From Phialocephala subalpina (lineage: Eukaryota > Ascomycota > Leotiomycetes > Helotiales > Mollisiaceae): 64,000 nt of DNA. Both the position numbers and the translations under genes were made by a program. Positions 45,045 through 56,494 of the stretch are shown one piece after another. The notes under the pieces are model-generated. The model did no database searches, was not told the origin of the DNA, and saw only the letters and a list, made by a program, of their open reading frames with translations. Positions within the stretch are counted from its first letter, which is position 1; every line of letters begins with the position of its first letter. The stretch lies in NCBI GenBank assembly GCA_900073065.1, contig FJOG01000005.1:1844884-1908883 (forward strand), given 5' to 3'.

Positions 45045-46920
45045 TCAAAACTCCACCTTCGAGAACCTACTCTCTCGAATTCTCTGTCCAAATTTCCAAA
45101 GCACCAAAGGCATCGGAATGAACGCCACAGCAATGAATCCCAGAGCCGATGTACCCCATCCAAGTCCAAGAGCATTATACATACTGTTCCCCGCCAACGG
45201 GAGGAGCGCTCCGAGAAGGGAACGAAAGACGGTCGAGGCAGCTGATACGGATGCTGCGTAGGTGGTATAGGCATCGACTAGGTAGGCCAATGATGGCATC
45301 TGCTCTTCATTAGTCCAAGTCCTTCCGCGGGCTGAGGATGTGCGCATGTCGGAGGATGTGAAGCGTGACTTACGAATATCATAAACAACCCCGCGCCAAG
45401 AAACGCCGTCCCAATAATAGGAACAATCCAATGAACCTTATACTCGGCCGCCCACCCATAAAGGAATAACCCAATCGGCACAACCAGCGCTCCAATAAAC
45501 ATAACCGGTAACCTATACTCCGGCTTTGCCGTCCCGCCATTTTGCTTGGTGAGTCTCGCAACTAAGCGATCAGACAGAGCTGCACAAAATACCAATCCGA
45601 AAAACGACCCTACCCCGGTGCCGAGATACGTCAATCCCAAACTCCCGCCCGAAATACCGTATTGATCTTCGAAGACGCGAGGGAAGGTCGTGAAGAGGAG
45701 GTATAAGTATCCGTATACAGCTGCCATGTAGAGAGAGATGAGGAACACGATCGGAGATAGTAAGAGCATTCTGATAGGTCGAACGATGGAGAGTTTGAAT
45801 AGGGTCTTTGGATCTTTACCTGTGTCGAGTGCGGATTTGAGGGAGGGGTTGGAGGTGGATTTGCGGAGGCGGTTGGTTTTTTGTTGTAGGATTATGGGGG
45901 CGTAGGATTCGCGCATGAAGAGGAGGGTTGCTATCCATACAGCTCCAGCCTGTACATCGATTAATTTGGAGTCATTTGGCAGGGAGTTGGAGACTTACAA
46001 CAATAGCAATCAACCAGAATATCCATCGCCAGCCTTTGGCTTCGGCTAGGTAGGCACCAACTAGGAATCATCAGTCTAACCTCCCCAACAAGAGAAAAAG
46101 TGAACGAACTGAGAGGTCCAAAAGTTGGGCCAACAAGCGGGCCCATAATCCAAAGCGCCATCGCTAATCCCCGTTTCTCTAATGGAATCATGTCCGCGAT
46201 TGTCCCTGCTCCTAACGTGATGGGACAACTGGCCCCGATACCAGCAAGCAAGCGGAAGATGATGAGGGAGGAAAGGTTGTTGGCTACTGCGCAGGCGATG
46301 CTGAAGATTAGGAAGATGGTGTTGCAGGTGTTGTAGACGATGGAGCGGCCGTAGAGTTCGGAGAGGGGGGCGATTACTTGGGTAGATTAGTAGGTGTTTT
46401 ATGTAGAAAGTAACGAGCCAGAAGGATGGTTTCTACTAGCAAAGCCAAACAGGAGAGAAGAAGGGGTGGTTACCGAGAGGTCCAAATGCGTATCCGAGGA
46501 TGTAGACAGAGGTCACGAAGGCTCCTAGGGTCTCGTTTGTGGAGTGGAAGTCTGCCATAACGTCTTGAGTTGCAGGAGATATGATCGTTGATGCAAGTGG
46601 TCTGGGAGGGATTAGCTAGGAGGTGGAAGTGTCGGTCGAGGAGGGACGAACGAGAGCATTGTGATGAGCGAGACGATGCCTATTGCTGTGACCTTCTTTG
46701 ATGAAGACCAGTTCATTGGATTTGCTGGATCATCTGGGCCATCCCAGTCCACGATATTTGGGTCTCTTTGTGCTTTCTCGGCGGTGGAAGAGTCCACACC
46801 ATTGCTGTTATGACCTGGTTGACTTTCTACATCGTTTTTGTATGCGACGTCATCTAGTTGGCTTGTATCTTTTGAATGGGTCGAGGAGCCTGAGCTTCCG
46901 ATTTCTTTGGAAGTGTCCAT
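45045..46920 (-). CDS. MFS drug:proton antiporter (DHA1 type)
   Basis: About five exons. The N-terminus is long and polar (MDTSKEIGSSGSSTHSKD) and ends in WDGPDDPANPMNWSSSKK, the usual entry motif of fungal multidrug MFS proteins. Helix signatures include VTSVYILGYAFGPL near 46500, LSELYGRSIVYNTCN, RLLAGIGASCPITLGAGTI (motif C-like), DMIPLEKRGLAMALWIMGPL, MRESYAPIILQQK, YGYLYLLFTTFPRVF, and YLGTGVGSFFGLVF. The C-terminal exon has SLAYLVDAYTTYAASVSAA and ends at 45045 with a basic tail. Members export toxicants or secondary metabolites by proton antiport at the plasma membrane. A promoter motif shared with the Zn2Cys6 gene lies about 190 bp upstream. Confidence 0.9.
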
Positions 46921-47107
46921 GCCTATGGTTATCCCGGAGCAGTCGAGATGAGCAGTGTGAAATTACAATAATGTACAAGACGAGTATGAGAATGATTATT
47001 TAGGGATAGATGAGAACATCGAATGCAGAATTCAATAAAGAAGGTCGTACTTTCGAGACTTTTTAAGAGAACTGAGATCCTGGGCTTGGGAGACGTTGCG
47101 ATCTCAA

Positions 47108-47140
47108 CCCGCGGAACTTCCGTCTGTCGATCCCGCAATA
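47108..47140. promoter_or_regulatory. Second copy of the CGGAACTTCCG composite motif
   Basis: CGGAACTTCCG at 47112-47122 lies within CCGCGGAACTTCCGTC, followed after three bases by CGATCCCGCAATAGCA. The same two blocks, with an 11-base spacer, occur at 35375-35425. A further CCGCGGA lies at 47200. The position about 190 bp upstream of the MFS start fits an operator, but function is inference. Confidence 0.4.
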
Positions 47141-48430
47141 GCATCAGAGGCTCCATCGGTATTCTTAGAAAGGAATACGACTGACAAATCAACTTGAATC
47201 CGCGGAGCAATTTGAGAGAGACTGGGAACATTTATTCGAGCATTGGGAATAGATCTATCCGAATCTCTACATCACGTGCTAGGTTGGAAGCAAAGGCGTT
47301 AACACGTGACGATGCTTATGTCCGAGGATGAGGCTAGCGTCGAGGGTGGATCGAGGGGAGAAGATGTGAAGGGATTGCGACAAAGAACGATACCATACAA
47401 ACGAATCAGCAAGTTGCAGCATTAAATACCCCGTTCAGTGCTTCCTTCTACGTGTCACGAGCTACCTTGTCTTGAGTCGCCACTCGGGAGAGACAATGAC
47501 ATGAGCAAGGTCGACGACAATTGTTCTGGAAACGTAACTTCATCAGAGCTCTCAACATCTGTCCACCTTTTGCCATGGGCTATGCCGAAATATATTATGT
47601 GACGAGTCCCAGAAACCCAGCTCAGGGGCTCGACAGGGTAGAAGATCAAGGGCGTTTGACGCTAAGGAAGCTCGCTAAAATTAGCTTTACGCTAACAAAC
47701 AACCCAACGTCAAACGCCGGTGAACCTCCTGAACGTCCCATAACCTTGACTCGAAGGACGACTCACAATTATCACGAGCTGCACAATACAATTAATTGTA
47801 CTCGACAACATCATGTGGCGCCAGGTGAGTTCATCTCGAGTTTGCCCCGTTCTAAGAGCGTCGCAATCCACCATTTGCCTTGTGTTTCTTTTGCGGGAAG
47901 GGACAGGGCCACCATGTTCAAGTGTCCAGCCATGTTTCTTCTCAACGTCGCACCGAAGCACTTTATCATATTCCCCTGCACGGCCAGTCTCACACACCAT
48001 GCCGCTTTGAACGCCTTCTCCTGCGCTAGGCCGGGGAGCTGGATGAAGTTGCGCGAGGCAACCAAACAAGGCACCTGATCGGAGTCACGTTTTGGCGTGT
48101 CCAATGCGCGTAAAGTGCTTGCAGTACCCCCGGTCAAATCGCGTCTCCCCCGAGCTGCCTTGGGCTTTGGCCGCGTTTTTGCCTATGGCAGGCATCCTTG
48201 GCTTGCTGCCATATATATACTCTGGCTCTCCCTCCTGCAGATTCTTTTCTCTTTCCTCTCAATCCATCAGGCATCGACAAATTCTGGCATCGACAAAACA
48301 CGACGAAATCCACGAAATCCAACAATCTCGACGACAATTCACGACGACAACCGACTTTGGATGAAACCGAGATCTGCGGACGAGATACCGACAGTTTTCA
48401 CAATCTGCCAACTAATAACGATCCTCGAAA
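47141..48430. other. Intergenic and 5' leader of the BTB gene
   Basis: No gene is assigned; an open frame at 47521-48078 lacks family features. The part near 48235-48430 is CT- and CGACAA-rich with no ATG near its end, as expected for a 5' untranslated leader of the next gene. Confidence 0.45.
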
Positions 48431-49520
48431 ATGTTTTCTCGAAACCCCAAATCCTCACAAACAGAAGGCAGCTTTTCCAAGAGTCGACGAAGCACAAAGC
48501 GGTCCTCATTTCGCGAGCATGCGATATCGAAGAATCGTTCTGAACGACCCCGCAAACTTCCGGCCGAAGAATCTGCTAACCCTCTCGGCAGGTAAGTCTC
48601 CTCTCTCATCATTTCTTGCATCTGCTAGCAATGTTGTACGGTCGCTGACATTATACCCTGCTTCAGCACCTTGACATCCTCAATCATAACCCTCGTCGTC
48701 GGTCGCGAACAACGCCTTTTTGCTGCACATGAAGACGTCCTCTGCCACTCTCCCTTCTTTGCAGCTGCCTGCCGCGGACAATTCATGGAAGCGGACTCGA
48801 AACGCATTTCCCTTCCCGATGAAGAACCAGAAATATTCTCGAGCATTCTCGAATATCTATACAAAGGAGATTACTATCCGAAACTTGTGCATAACAAGAG
48901 ACGAAATGCGTGGGAGTTGGAGACAGGCGAGGGAGGAACAGGAAGTGTGGAGAGTACAGTTTATCATCATGGAGTTGATGGTGAACTGTTGAAGGATACG
49001 GTGATTTATTGTACGGCGGAGAAGTATGGGTTGGATGAGTTGAAGAGGGTTGCGTTGAGGAAGCAGGGTTTGCGTAAGTCGCCTTGTCTTAATACCGTCT
49101 ACATAGAATACGAATCTAACTCTTCACTTGATGAACAGAATCCGGCATCCAATGCAGCACAATCCTCACCTCTGCCCGCTACGCCTATGCCAACACCCCT
49201 GACACAGACTCCAAACTCCGAGCCCACTACCTCGCTCTCATAATCCGTTCTCGAGGAACGTTTAAGCGTAGTGGGACTATGCAGATGGAGATGCAGGCTG
49301 GTGGTTCACAGCTCTTCTTTGATCTTTTCGTGGCGTTGTGTAACCATGTCGACGATGTTGCTTCGATTGCGTAAGTGTTGCTGCCTCTTCCTGTACTTGC
49401 CTTCTTGCCTATTGAGGCTCTTTTCACCACTCGTGATCAATTTTGGGTTGGACTTGGAACGAAGGCTAACGACGATGATTTGATAGGGGATCGCCAAGAA
49501 GTGTTCGAACTCATCACTAA
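48431..49520 (+). CDS. BTB/POZ domain protein
   Basis: Four exons read in phase. Exon 1 (MFSRNPKSSQTEGSFSKSRR) is basic and Ser-rich. The BTB fold follows: TLVVGREQRLFAAHEDVLCH, SPFFAAACRGQFMEADSKR, ISLPDEEPEIFSSILEYLYKG and DYYPKL. An insertion with Glu/Gly-rich sequence precedes YCTAEKYGLDELKRVALRK. The third exon continues SARYAYANTPDTDSKLRAHY and FFDLFVALCNHVDDVASI, and the last exon is only about ten codons to the stop at 49520. BTB domains mediate dimerisation and often link substrates to Cul3; no Kelch, MATH or zinc finger is present here, as in many small fungal BTB proteins of unknown function. Confidence 0.85.
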
Positions 49521-50960
49521 TTGCCTCTTCTTCCGACTTCACCCGCTCGCACGCACTTGCAGGTCGATTCACAACCACAACTCCACATCACCTCGAGCTT
49601 CGATTCTCACTCTCCCTCAACAACACAAATACACGAACATGAATACGATATAGGCGGGGCATAATTTGTCATCTTGACTTTGACTTGATACCAGGCGTTT
49701 TTGGAGTACCGGTTTGATGGGGATTCACTTGTATCACTACTCTTCTTTATATCTATTGTTGATGTTGTTTGTTTTGTTGGCTGCTTGTCTCCTTGAGTTG
49801 AGCCTGCTTGCTTGTACTTTTCTTGATGATAGCGTTTTCATCGTCGGATTTGAGAATATCCTTCAACTTTGGGATATTCTTGCTTTGAGAATGCGTTGTC
49901 GGCCGTCGTCGACTTTGGGATGGCTTCTTGTCGTCTTCTTTTCTTTCTCCTGACTCTGAGAGTATGGTTGAGAACATAATGCGAAAGCAGAGGAGGCATA
50001 AAAAAGATTGCATTGTATACTTATTTTCATTTGTTGATCGAGGATTTGAGAGAGTCCGGTGAGATTGCTTTCTCGATGGATTTTTGCGTTCGCGCTTGTG
50101 AGGCGATACTTGAGACGTTGAAGTTGAACTTGAGAGCTGGAGGAAAGACCGACGGAGATGCAGGACACAAGAATGAGAGCAAAAAATCAAGGAGACAGAG
50201 ATTTGCCGGCCAACTTAGCCAATACAACCAAATAATAGAACAAAAATTCTACTTCTCGTTATTCACATCCCTTTATATCCCCTTCTTTTCTTATTACAAA
50301 TTTCGAAAGTTCCTCACAAACTCACACCAAAAACACATATACTCACGATACCGAAATTCAAGTCCCGTTAAAAACATATCTCGTTTCGTGCTAGCTAATG
50401 AATCCCCCTATCTTCCCGTTTCGAAACCTTGAGACCCCTATCCGAACCCTGAACCTTATCGCAATTAGCTAAAGAGCATGCATTAGCTCGGTAAGTCAAA
50501 AAAACAAGGCAGATAATGATTCGTCAATTGGAGAGGGCCGTGCTGGTGCGTGAGTGAGTCACTGGGTGCTGCTTTTACCTCGCCTGCTGTAACTCTGATT
50601 GAGGCGAAAGGAAACGGGGCAAGAGCTAGGCTGGTTTGGGAGGGGTTGTGAAAGGTGGTATTGGTGTGGGTGATGTATGGTTGATTTGTAATCGGCGTAT
50701 GAGAGGGAAGGTGGGCTGGATTTGTTCACCGAGGAGGCGAGGAGTGAGGCTGTGAGTCGATGCGATTCTTTTTCGGTGTCGGTGATATTCGGAGACTGGA
50801 TGAGGTGTGATAATCGGCCAGAGTCTGGATTGCTTTGTTGGATAGGGGCATGAAAAGGGCGTTTGTCGGAGGGAGAGGGGGCAGACCCAATAAATATACC
50901 AGGAATATGGTTCGCCCATGTCGGTCCAGAAGAAAGAGGTGTGGAGTACAGGATGCCAAC
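49521..50960. other. Convergent intergenic region
   Basis: No gene is recognised. It presumably contains the 3' ends of both flanking genes and short T- and A-rich stretches. Confidence 0.5.
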
Positions 50961-52821
50961 TCAAACACCAGTCCCGGGGAAAGCTCCGCCTTTACTAAGC
51001 ACTACGATGCCTCTCTCTCGTGCGATGTAGCCTTTCATTAGGTTCTGTGGTGTTGCAGTGTTAGCTTGGCTCTTGACTCATTGTGGATGTTTTTGGGTGT
51101 TGTCGAGGTGAGGGGTAAGTGATAAAGGGGTATGCCTCAGTACTTTGAAGGCAGTTATCGGATCGAACCTCCCAACCTCATGGAAGATAAAAGAAAGCGA
51201 AAGAGAGAGGGAAAGAACAACGCACCTTGTAAATCATATTCGCAATCAAACACTCCACCTCATCCATCTCCATAACCTCCTGACTCCCCAAACTAATCGC
51301 AGCCCCAAACTCCGCAACCGGAATTCTAGTCCTCCTCACAGGAGCAGCAGACGGATCCTTCGCTTCCTCAAACCCACCCGCGATGAATACTTTTCGAAGC
51401 AGGTTGCGGAGGGCGATGTCTCGACCGCGTTCGAGCGTTAGGTAGATGCGGCGTTTTGTGAATTCGTTTTCGCCTGCTACGAGGGCTGCGTCGAACCCTG
51501 ATAGGTCGCCCTTTTTGATGCAGCGGGAGAGAGGGAGGAAGAGTTTCTGTAAGCGAGGATAAGGTTCCAGGAGGGCGAGGGAAGGGAGGGTGTGCGTTGT
51601 GAGGAGGTGGCATGGGATTAGGTAGGTGAGGATGAGTCTGTGGTGTGTCAGTTGTGACTCGAGGGAGGGGGCAGGTGATGATACGCACTCTTTGTTTTTG
51701 ATGGAGTCTTTGTGGCAGAGTAGCCAGGCTTCTGTGAGGTGTTTCTCGGCCTGAGGGGTTGATCAGCATCTTGGCAGTAATTGGTCGCGCACCAGGCTTA
51801 CATCTTCGTATCGCTCTTCCAGAAAATTGATGACTCCGACGTAGTACTTGAACGTCACCTGGTGTGACTTGGGAAAGGCGTCCAATGTTGGCATGTCGCC
51901 TCGATATGCTTGAATTGCATTTAGGATGTTCTTTGACAAGCTGATCGAGTTCAACCGGAAGTAGGTCTTGAACAACAAGTTGATGATGTTGTAGATACCC
52001 CACTTCCTGGATTCTTCAAGAGGAGCCCTGGTTTGGTCAGCGGGAAACTTGGGATTTGAAGTTAGGGGATCATACCTGTCACTCAGACATGTCGTGAATA
52101 TCTTGTTCAGTATCCTAGCAGCATCTTCGAGCTTCTCGTTCTTCTCTCCCTCGGGGTTGAAGTCATCCTCCTGAAAAGTTTTGACAGAGGCTGTGGAGGT
52201 GCCTGCTGCATCGTCTGCTTTGATTGCGAATACCCTCAGATATTTGCCTGCCATGTAGAGACAAGGCACCGTCCAGGCTTCAAATCCGCAATTGGTGTAA
52301 CCTCTGAGGAGTGCATTGGTCATATCTTTCCAGGCTTCATACACCTTTACCCATGATGCCTAGAACTGCATTAGCCAAGATCCATGAAGCTGTCGTCAAC
52401 ATGAAAATGAAGTACGATCACGTGATAGAATTAATGAAAGCCTGAAACATGTCTGGCCCACGAGTCGAAGTCTCATCGTTTAGACGCCACCCCAAAAGAC
52501 AGACTTCGAGGTCATTAAGCATATCCTTACCTTCTCATTCGATGCCTCAGCATTCAAAATCTCCCCAATTGCTTTCCAATAGGTAAAATAGACCTCGACC
52601 CAACCGTTGCCCTCCTCAATTGGAAGCTTGAAAGGTGAAGCAGCATCGTGCAGGATCCTATATTTGAAATCTTTCTGTACATGCTGAAAGTTTGTGCTCC
52701 GATAGAAGTTGGGGAATCTGTCTGGCTGGTCGTTCGGAGGTATGGGACACAGAGTCATCGAAAGGCCGTAGCCATCACCCTCCCCGTAGGCTTTGCGGAA
52801 GTCCTCGAATACGACATCCAT
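50961..52821 (-). CDS. PCI-domain protein, CSN12/Thp1-like
   Basis: The chosen start (52821, [21 protein letters not shown] at -3) matches the way CSN12 homologues begin. Exons continue with [33 protein letters not shown], and after an intron [53 protein letters not shown] and [18 protein letters not shown]. The PCI region includes [53 protein letters not shown] and [14 protein letters not shown] final exon ends [19 protein letters not shown] at about 50980. The TPR/PCI architecture and C-terminus are those of the COP9 signalosome-associated CSN12 and TREX-2 Thp1/PCID2 proteins, which act in mRNA export with Sac3 and Sem1. An open frame continues upstream of the start but without an ATG. Confidence 0.85.
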
Positions 52822-53290
52822 CTTGATCGTGAAATAGATGTTCGTGGAGTCATAAATCGTCAAAAGTCGTGCATTCCATAGATCCGTCCCGTGACTAGTG
52901 AGAGCCTGAGTTGTGAGGCGGAAAAGAGAGGAGGAAGTGTCGGTCAAATACGAGGGGGCTATTCAGTCATTATTTTGAAATAAAAAGTAATCAGAAACAA
53001 TTGATCAAGAGCATCGCATCAACTTCATCATCTCATCTCTTGTTTACATGTCAGAACGCGCGTGAGGCTCTGCGCTTCAAAAATGCCCTAGTCGAGATTG
53101 GACTAGCGTCCTCGTGACCACACTCAGGATTTTCAGAAAATTCTAAGCCTACGCTAATTTAGCGAACGCACTCGAAGCAAGAACTTCCAGATCAACGTTT
53201 GCGACAACAAGACATCGACCAACGGCCAGCAATCAAAGTGAGTTCAATCACCGTACGACCTTATCTGGATCTTTAACTGACACACTGAAG
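52822..53290. promoter_or_regulatory. Divergent promoter, CSN12-like and eL20 genes
   Basis: The 470-bp region separates two housekeeping-type genes in opposite orientation. It should contain both promoters; no specific element is claimed. Confidence 0.5.
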
Positions 53291-54396
53291 ATGGGTAAGC
53301 TTTAGATTTCTTTCTTGCGATGATGGACGAGCCAGCGATACGATGAGCGCGACGACTAGAGACCGAGACCGATAAGAATTTGTGGACGACGACAATGGAG
53401 GGCAACAAGGATGAAGAGTGCTTGAATTGGATACAGGTCGACATTAGAACATACCTGCCAGCTTGCTAGACATTTGAAGGGTCGACTTGGGACCTTGGAG
53501 GTATTCAAGATTGCGAGAGAAGGTCATCTTATCTGGAGACGAAATTGAGAAGAGCACATCGCTCAAGTTGCGAGGAAGGGAAACGAACTTCGACTTCGAG
53601 CTGCTGCGAAATCATATGACACTGTACACGATACGCCACGATCATCGTGACCACAATGTCCTCACGAAGATTCAATCCGTCTCGGTCTCAGTCTCAGCGA
53701 AGCGAAGCACACGACTCGCATGCTCCGTGGATATCACAGATCAGTCTGGAGACATGCTAACAAAATTCTACAGGTCGTCTTACAGAGTACCAGGTGATCG
53801 GTCGCCACTTGCCCTCCGAGGCCAACCCAGCGCCAAAGCTGTACCGAATGAGAATCTTTGCGCCCAATACTGTGGTTGCCAAATCTCGTTTCTGGTATTT
53901 CTTGATGAAGCTCCGCAAGGTCAAGAAGGCAAACGGTGAAATTGTCAGCCTGAACGTGGTATGTGGCGTTGGCATGCAAAGCATGACATGTTATTAATGA
54001 TTCCTCAGATCCACGAGAAGCGCCCATTGAAGGTCAAGAACTTCGGTATCTGGATCCGATACGACTCCCGCTCCGGCACCCACAACATGTACAAGGAGTA
54101 CCGTGAGATGTCGAGAACCGATGCCGTTGAGGCTATGTACCAAGACATGGCTGCCAGACATCGATCCCGCTTTAGGTCGATCCACGTAAGTTGAACTGTA
54201 TTCTGGTGTGGCAGATTGATACTGACATCAAATTTAGATCCTTAAAGTTGTTGAGCTCGAGAAGTCCGACGACGTCAAGCGCCCATACATTAAGCAACTG
54301 CTTACCAAGGACCTCAAATTCCCCCTTCCTCATCGTGTATCCAAGACTGCTGGCAAGAAGCTCTTCGCTGAGTCCCGACCATCAACTTTCTACTGA
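53291..54396 (+). CDS. RPL20: 60S ribosomal protein L20 (eL20, L18a family)
   Basis: The first exon is only ATGG (53291-53294). A 479-nt intron follows, then [20 protein letters not shown] from 53774, [20 protein letters not shown] and [16 protein letters not shown]. After two more short introns come [57 protein letters not shown] and the end [11 protein letters not shown]. The total of about 174 residues equals the normal length. A start codon isolated by a long first intron is usual for ribosomal-protein genes of filamentous fungi. No break is seen. eL20 is a structural protein of the large ribosomal subunit. Confidence 0.95.
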
Positions 54397-56241
54397 GTGT
54401 TCGCGGATAGAGTTTGGGTTTGGGGTGGAATATGGTTTTGCAATGCATCAGGGTTGTTTTCTAGCCTTTGCTCCTATTGAGCCGGTTGACGAACGGGAAA
54501 TGCATAAAGAAAATCATTGACCACACGACCTTTCCATGTGATTGGTTCCGTTTGTGAAGAATGCGGGGGACTTTGCAGAAGAAGCAATCTCCAACTGTGA
54601 CGGCAGGCGTGGTCCTCTGACTGTACATTTATGGGCTTCAAGATCATCCTACATCACGGCCAAAAGTTTGGAACCATGGCAGAATTTATTTTCCTTCTTT
54701 CTGCCATCATGGTTCGTGTGTCACACTATATCTACGACGGTGCCAAAGCTGGTGCTTGTTCATCTTCACCGCAACAAGTAAACCACTGACTAGCCAAGGC
54801 AGCACCTCTGAACTTTCTTGTCTGCAGTCCACCGATACACGAACGATAGTCTCAATCTCGAAAGTCTTAACTCCCAAGAACCTCGACATCTTTTGTCTCC
54901 TGCGACTTGATCGGCGATTTGAGCTTTCGAACTTTAGCTTTGTGCAAGGACTTGGCTGAGATCCCCCACCTGGACCACCTTGAGAAAAAGGAATAACGTG
55001 GTGTGCTCGAGGCCGAGATGCGAGAGGTCAAAGGAATAAAAGCAATACTGGGAAGGCGCGGTCGAGTTACCGAGACCCAGCAAGGAAAGGTGTGACCAAG
55101 GAAACAGAGAAGGCGAGTCAGATGGCAACAAATATTATATGGGGTGTACTGGCACTTGATGGGTGAGGAGTATCGCTGGTGCTGCTTGCTAGACGAGGAG
55201 AAAGAGAGTGGATGAACTGCATCAAATTCAATGTCAGATGCCTGGGTTTTCGATGTTGCCATGTCTCACCGAGAGAAATATATAAATAGATCATTACATG
55301 TTCCCTTCATGCGTCGGCAATCGCTGTGATCGAGACTCCATCTATATATTATTGCTTCTTCTTCCCAAGTGCTTTCAAAACGGATGTTCTTGAAGTGTTT
55401 TTGAAAAGAGGACGGTCGCCAGCTTGGTCACACCTTCTCCGGCTCGCGATGCCAAAATGAGAGACAACAATGTATAGAAAATTGAGGCACGTCATTCGAA
55501 TAGTATACGAAAACCGTTCGAGAGAATTGTTCAGTTCCCAAGTCTGTCCGATTGCTGGTCAATTTATCTCATGCATTTGATTTTTGGATTGCTCGGCGAA
55601 TTTCTCATTGCACTAATAACTGGGGATATCAGGTTGTACTGTCAAGCTTTCAAGGCAATGCCACAAGGAAGCATTGACTTGTACCATTTACCTGCCGGGT
55701 TTGGGTTTCTGTTCTTCGAATTGTTGCATTCATCGAAACAAACCTTAAGAGGACTTGGGAGTTCGATGACAGATTGTGGACTCAGCCACTGTCGTAGACC
55801 CCTGCAATGGAAGTCACGCCTCACCGCGCTTACCCCACTCTCGCCGTGGACCTGGACTTCGTCGCGGATTCGCGTCCAACTCTCTTCACTTCTGAACAAT
55901 GAACTTGTGATGCCAACGCATGATATGCTCGAACAATTGAAGTCTCTTGCGAGAATGTCTTCGCTATCTCTTTAAGTGCAAACCCTACTTGCTTGTTTCT
56001 CTGCGCCACTCCACCTCGTCAATCACAGCACTGCGCGGGACACCGCGGAACATCGAGGAAACTGACTCTGAGGATAATTGCAGCATTGTTGAAGTTCAGC
56101 ATTCTGTCTTCTGAGTGTTGCTGCATATTGCTATATGTCCTAGTTTCACGCAGAAACAGCACCTTCCTAAGGTGATCATCCACCACCGCGATACATCCTT
56201 CTCTCAAGCACCAACTGCCCCTCAACATCATTCACTTTATA
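54397..56241. other. Intergenic, about 1.8 kb without a recognised gene
   Basis: Open frames at 54867-55262 (minus) and 55571-55975 (plus) lack family features. It presumably contains the 3' region of eL20 and the promoter and leader of the SRA gene. Confidence 0.5.
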
Positions 56242-56494
56242 GATATTACTTTTACTACAAATCGCCAAAACCCCCTCATTCACGAAACCAGCAGCACGAA
56301 GACCCAGCCCTCCCACTCGGAATCCCTTCTCCACAGACAGAACAACCCCAAAGGCAGAGAAGGTTGAAAACACAACCACGACGCCCGCGAAAGATAAGGA
56401 TTCTACAGGGCAGGTCTTGCAGACTCAACAAGAGAAGATTGATGCCCGGAGGCGTAAGGCAGAGCTCTCGCGTCCAGTATCAACCACGGACGAA

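Noticed and set aside
47521..48078. 185-codon plus-strand frame
   Set aside because: No family features, poor composition and no splice support.
51140..51180. B-box-like GGTTCGATCC on the minus strand
   Set aside because: No A box upstream, and it lies in the last intron of the PCI-protein gene.
54867..55262. Minus-strand frame of 131 codons
   Set aside because: Composition looks random and no domain or splice signals support it.
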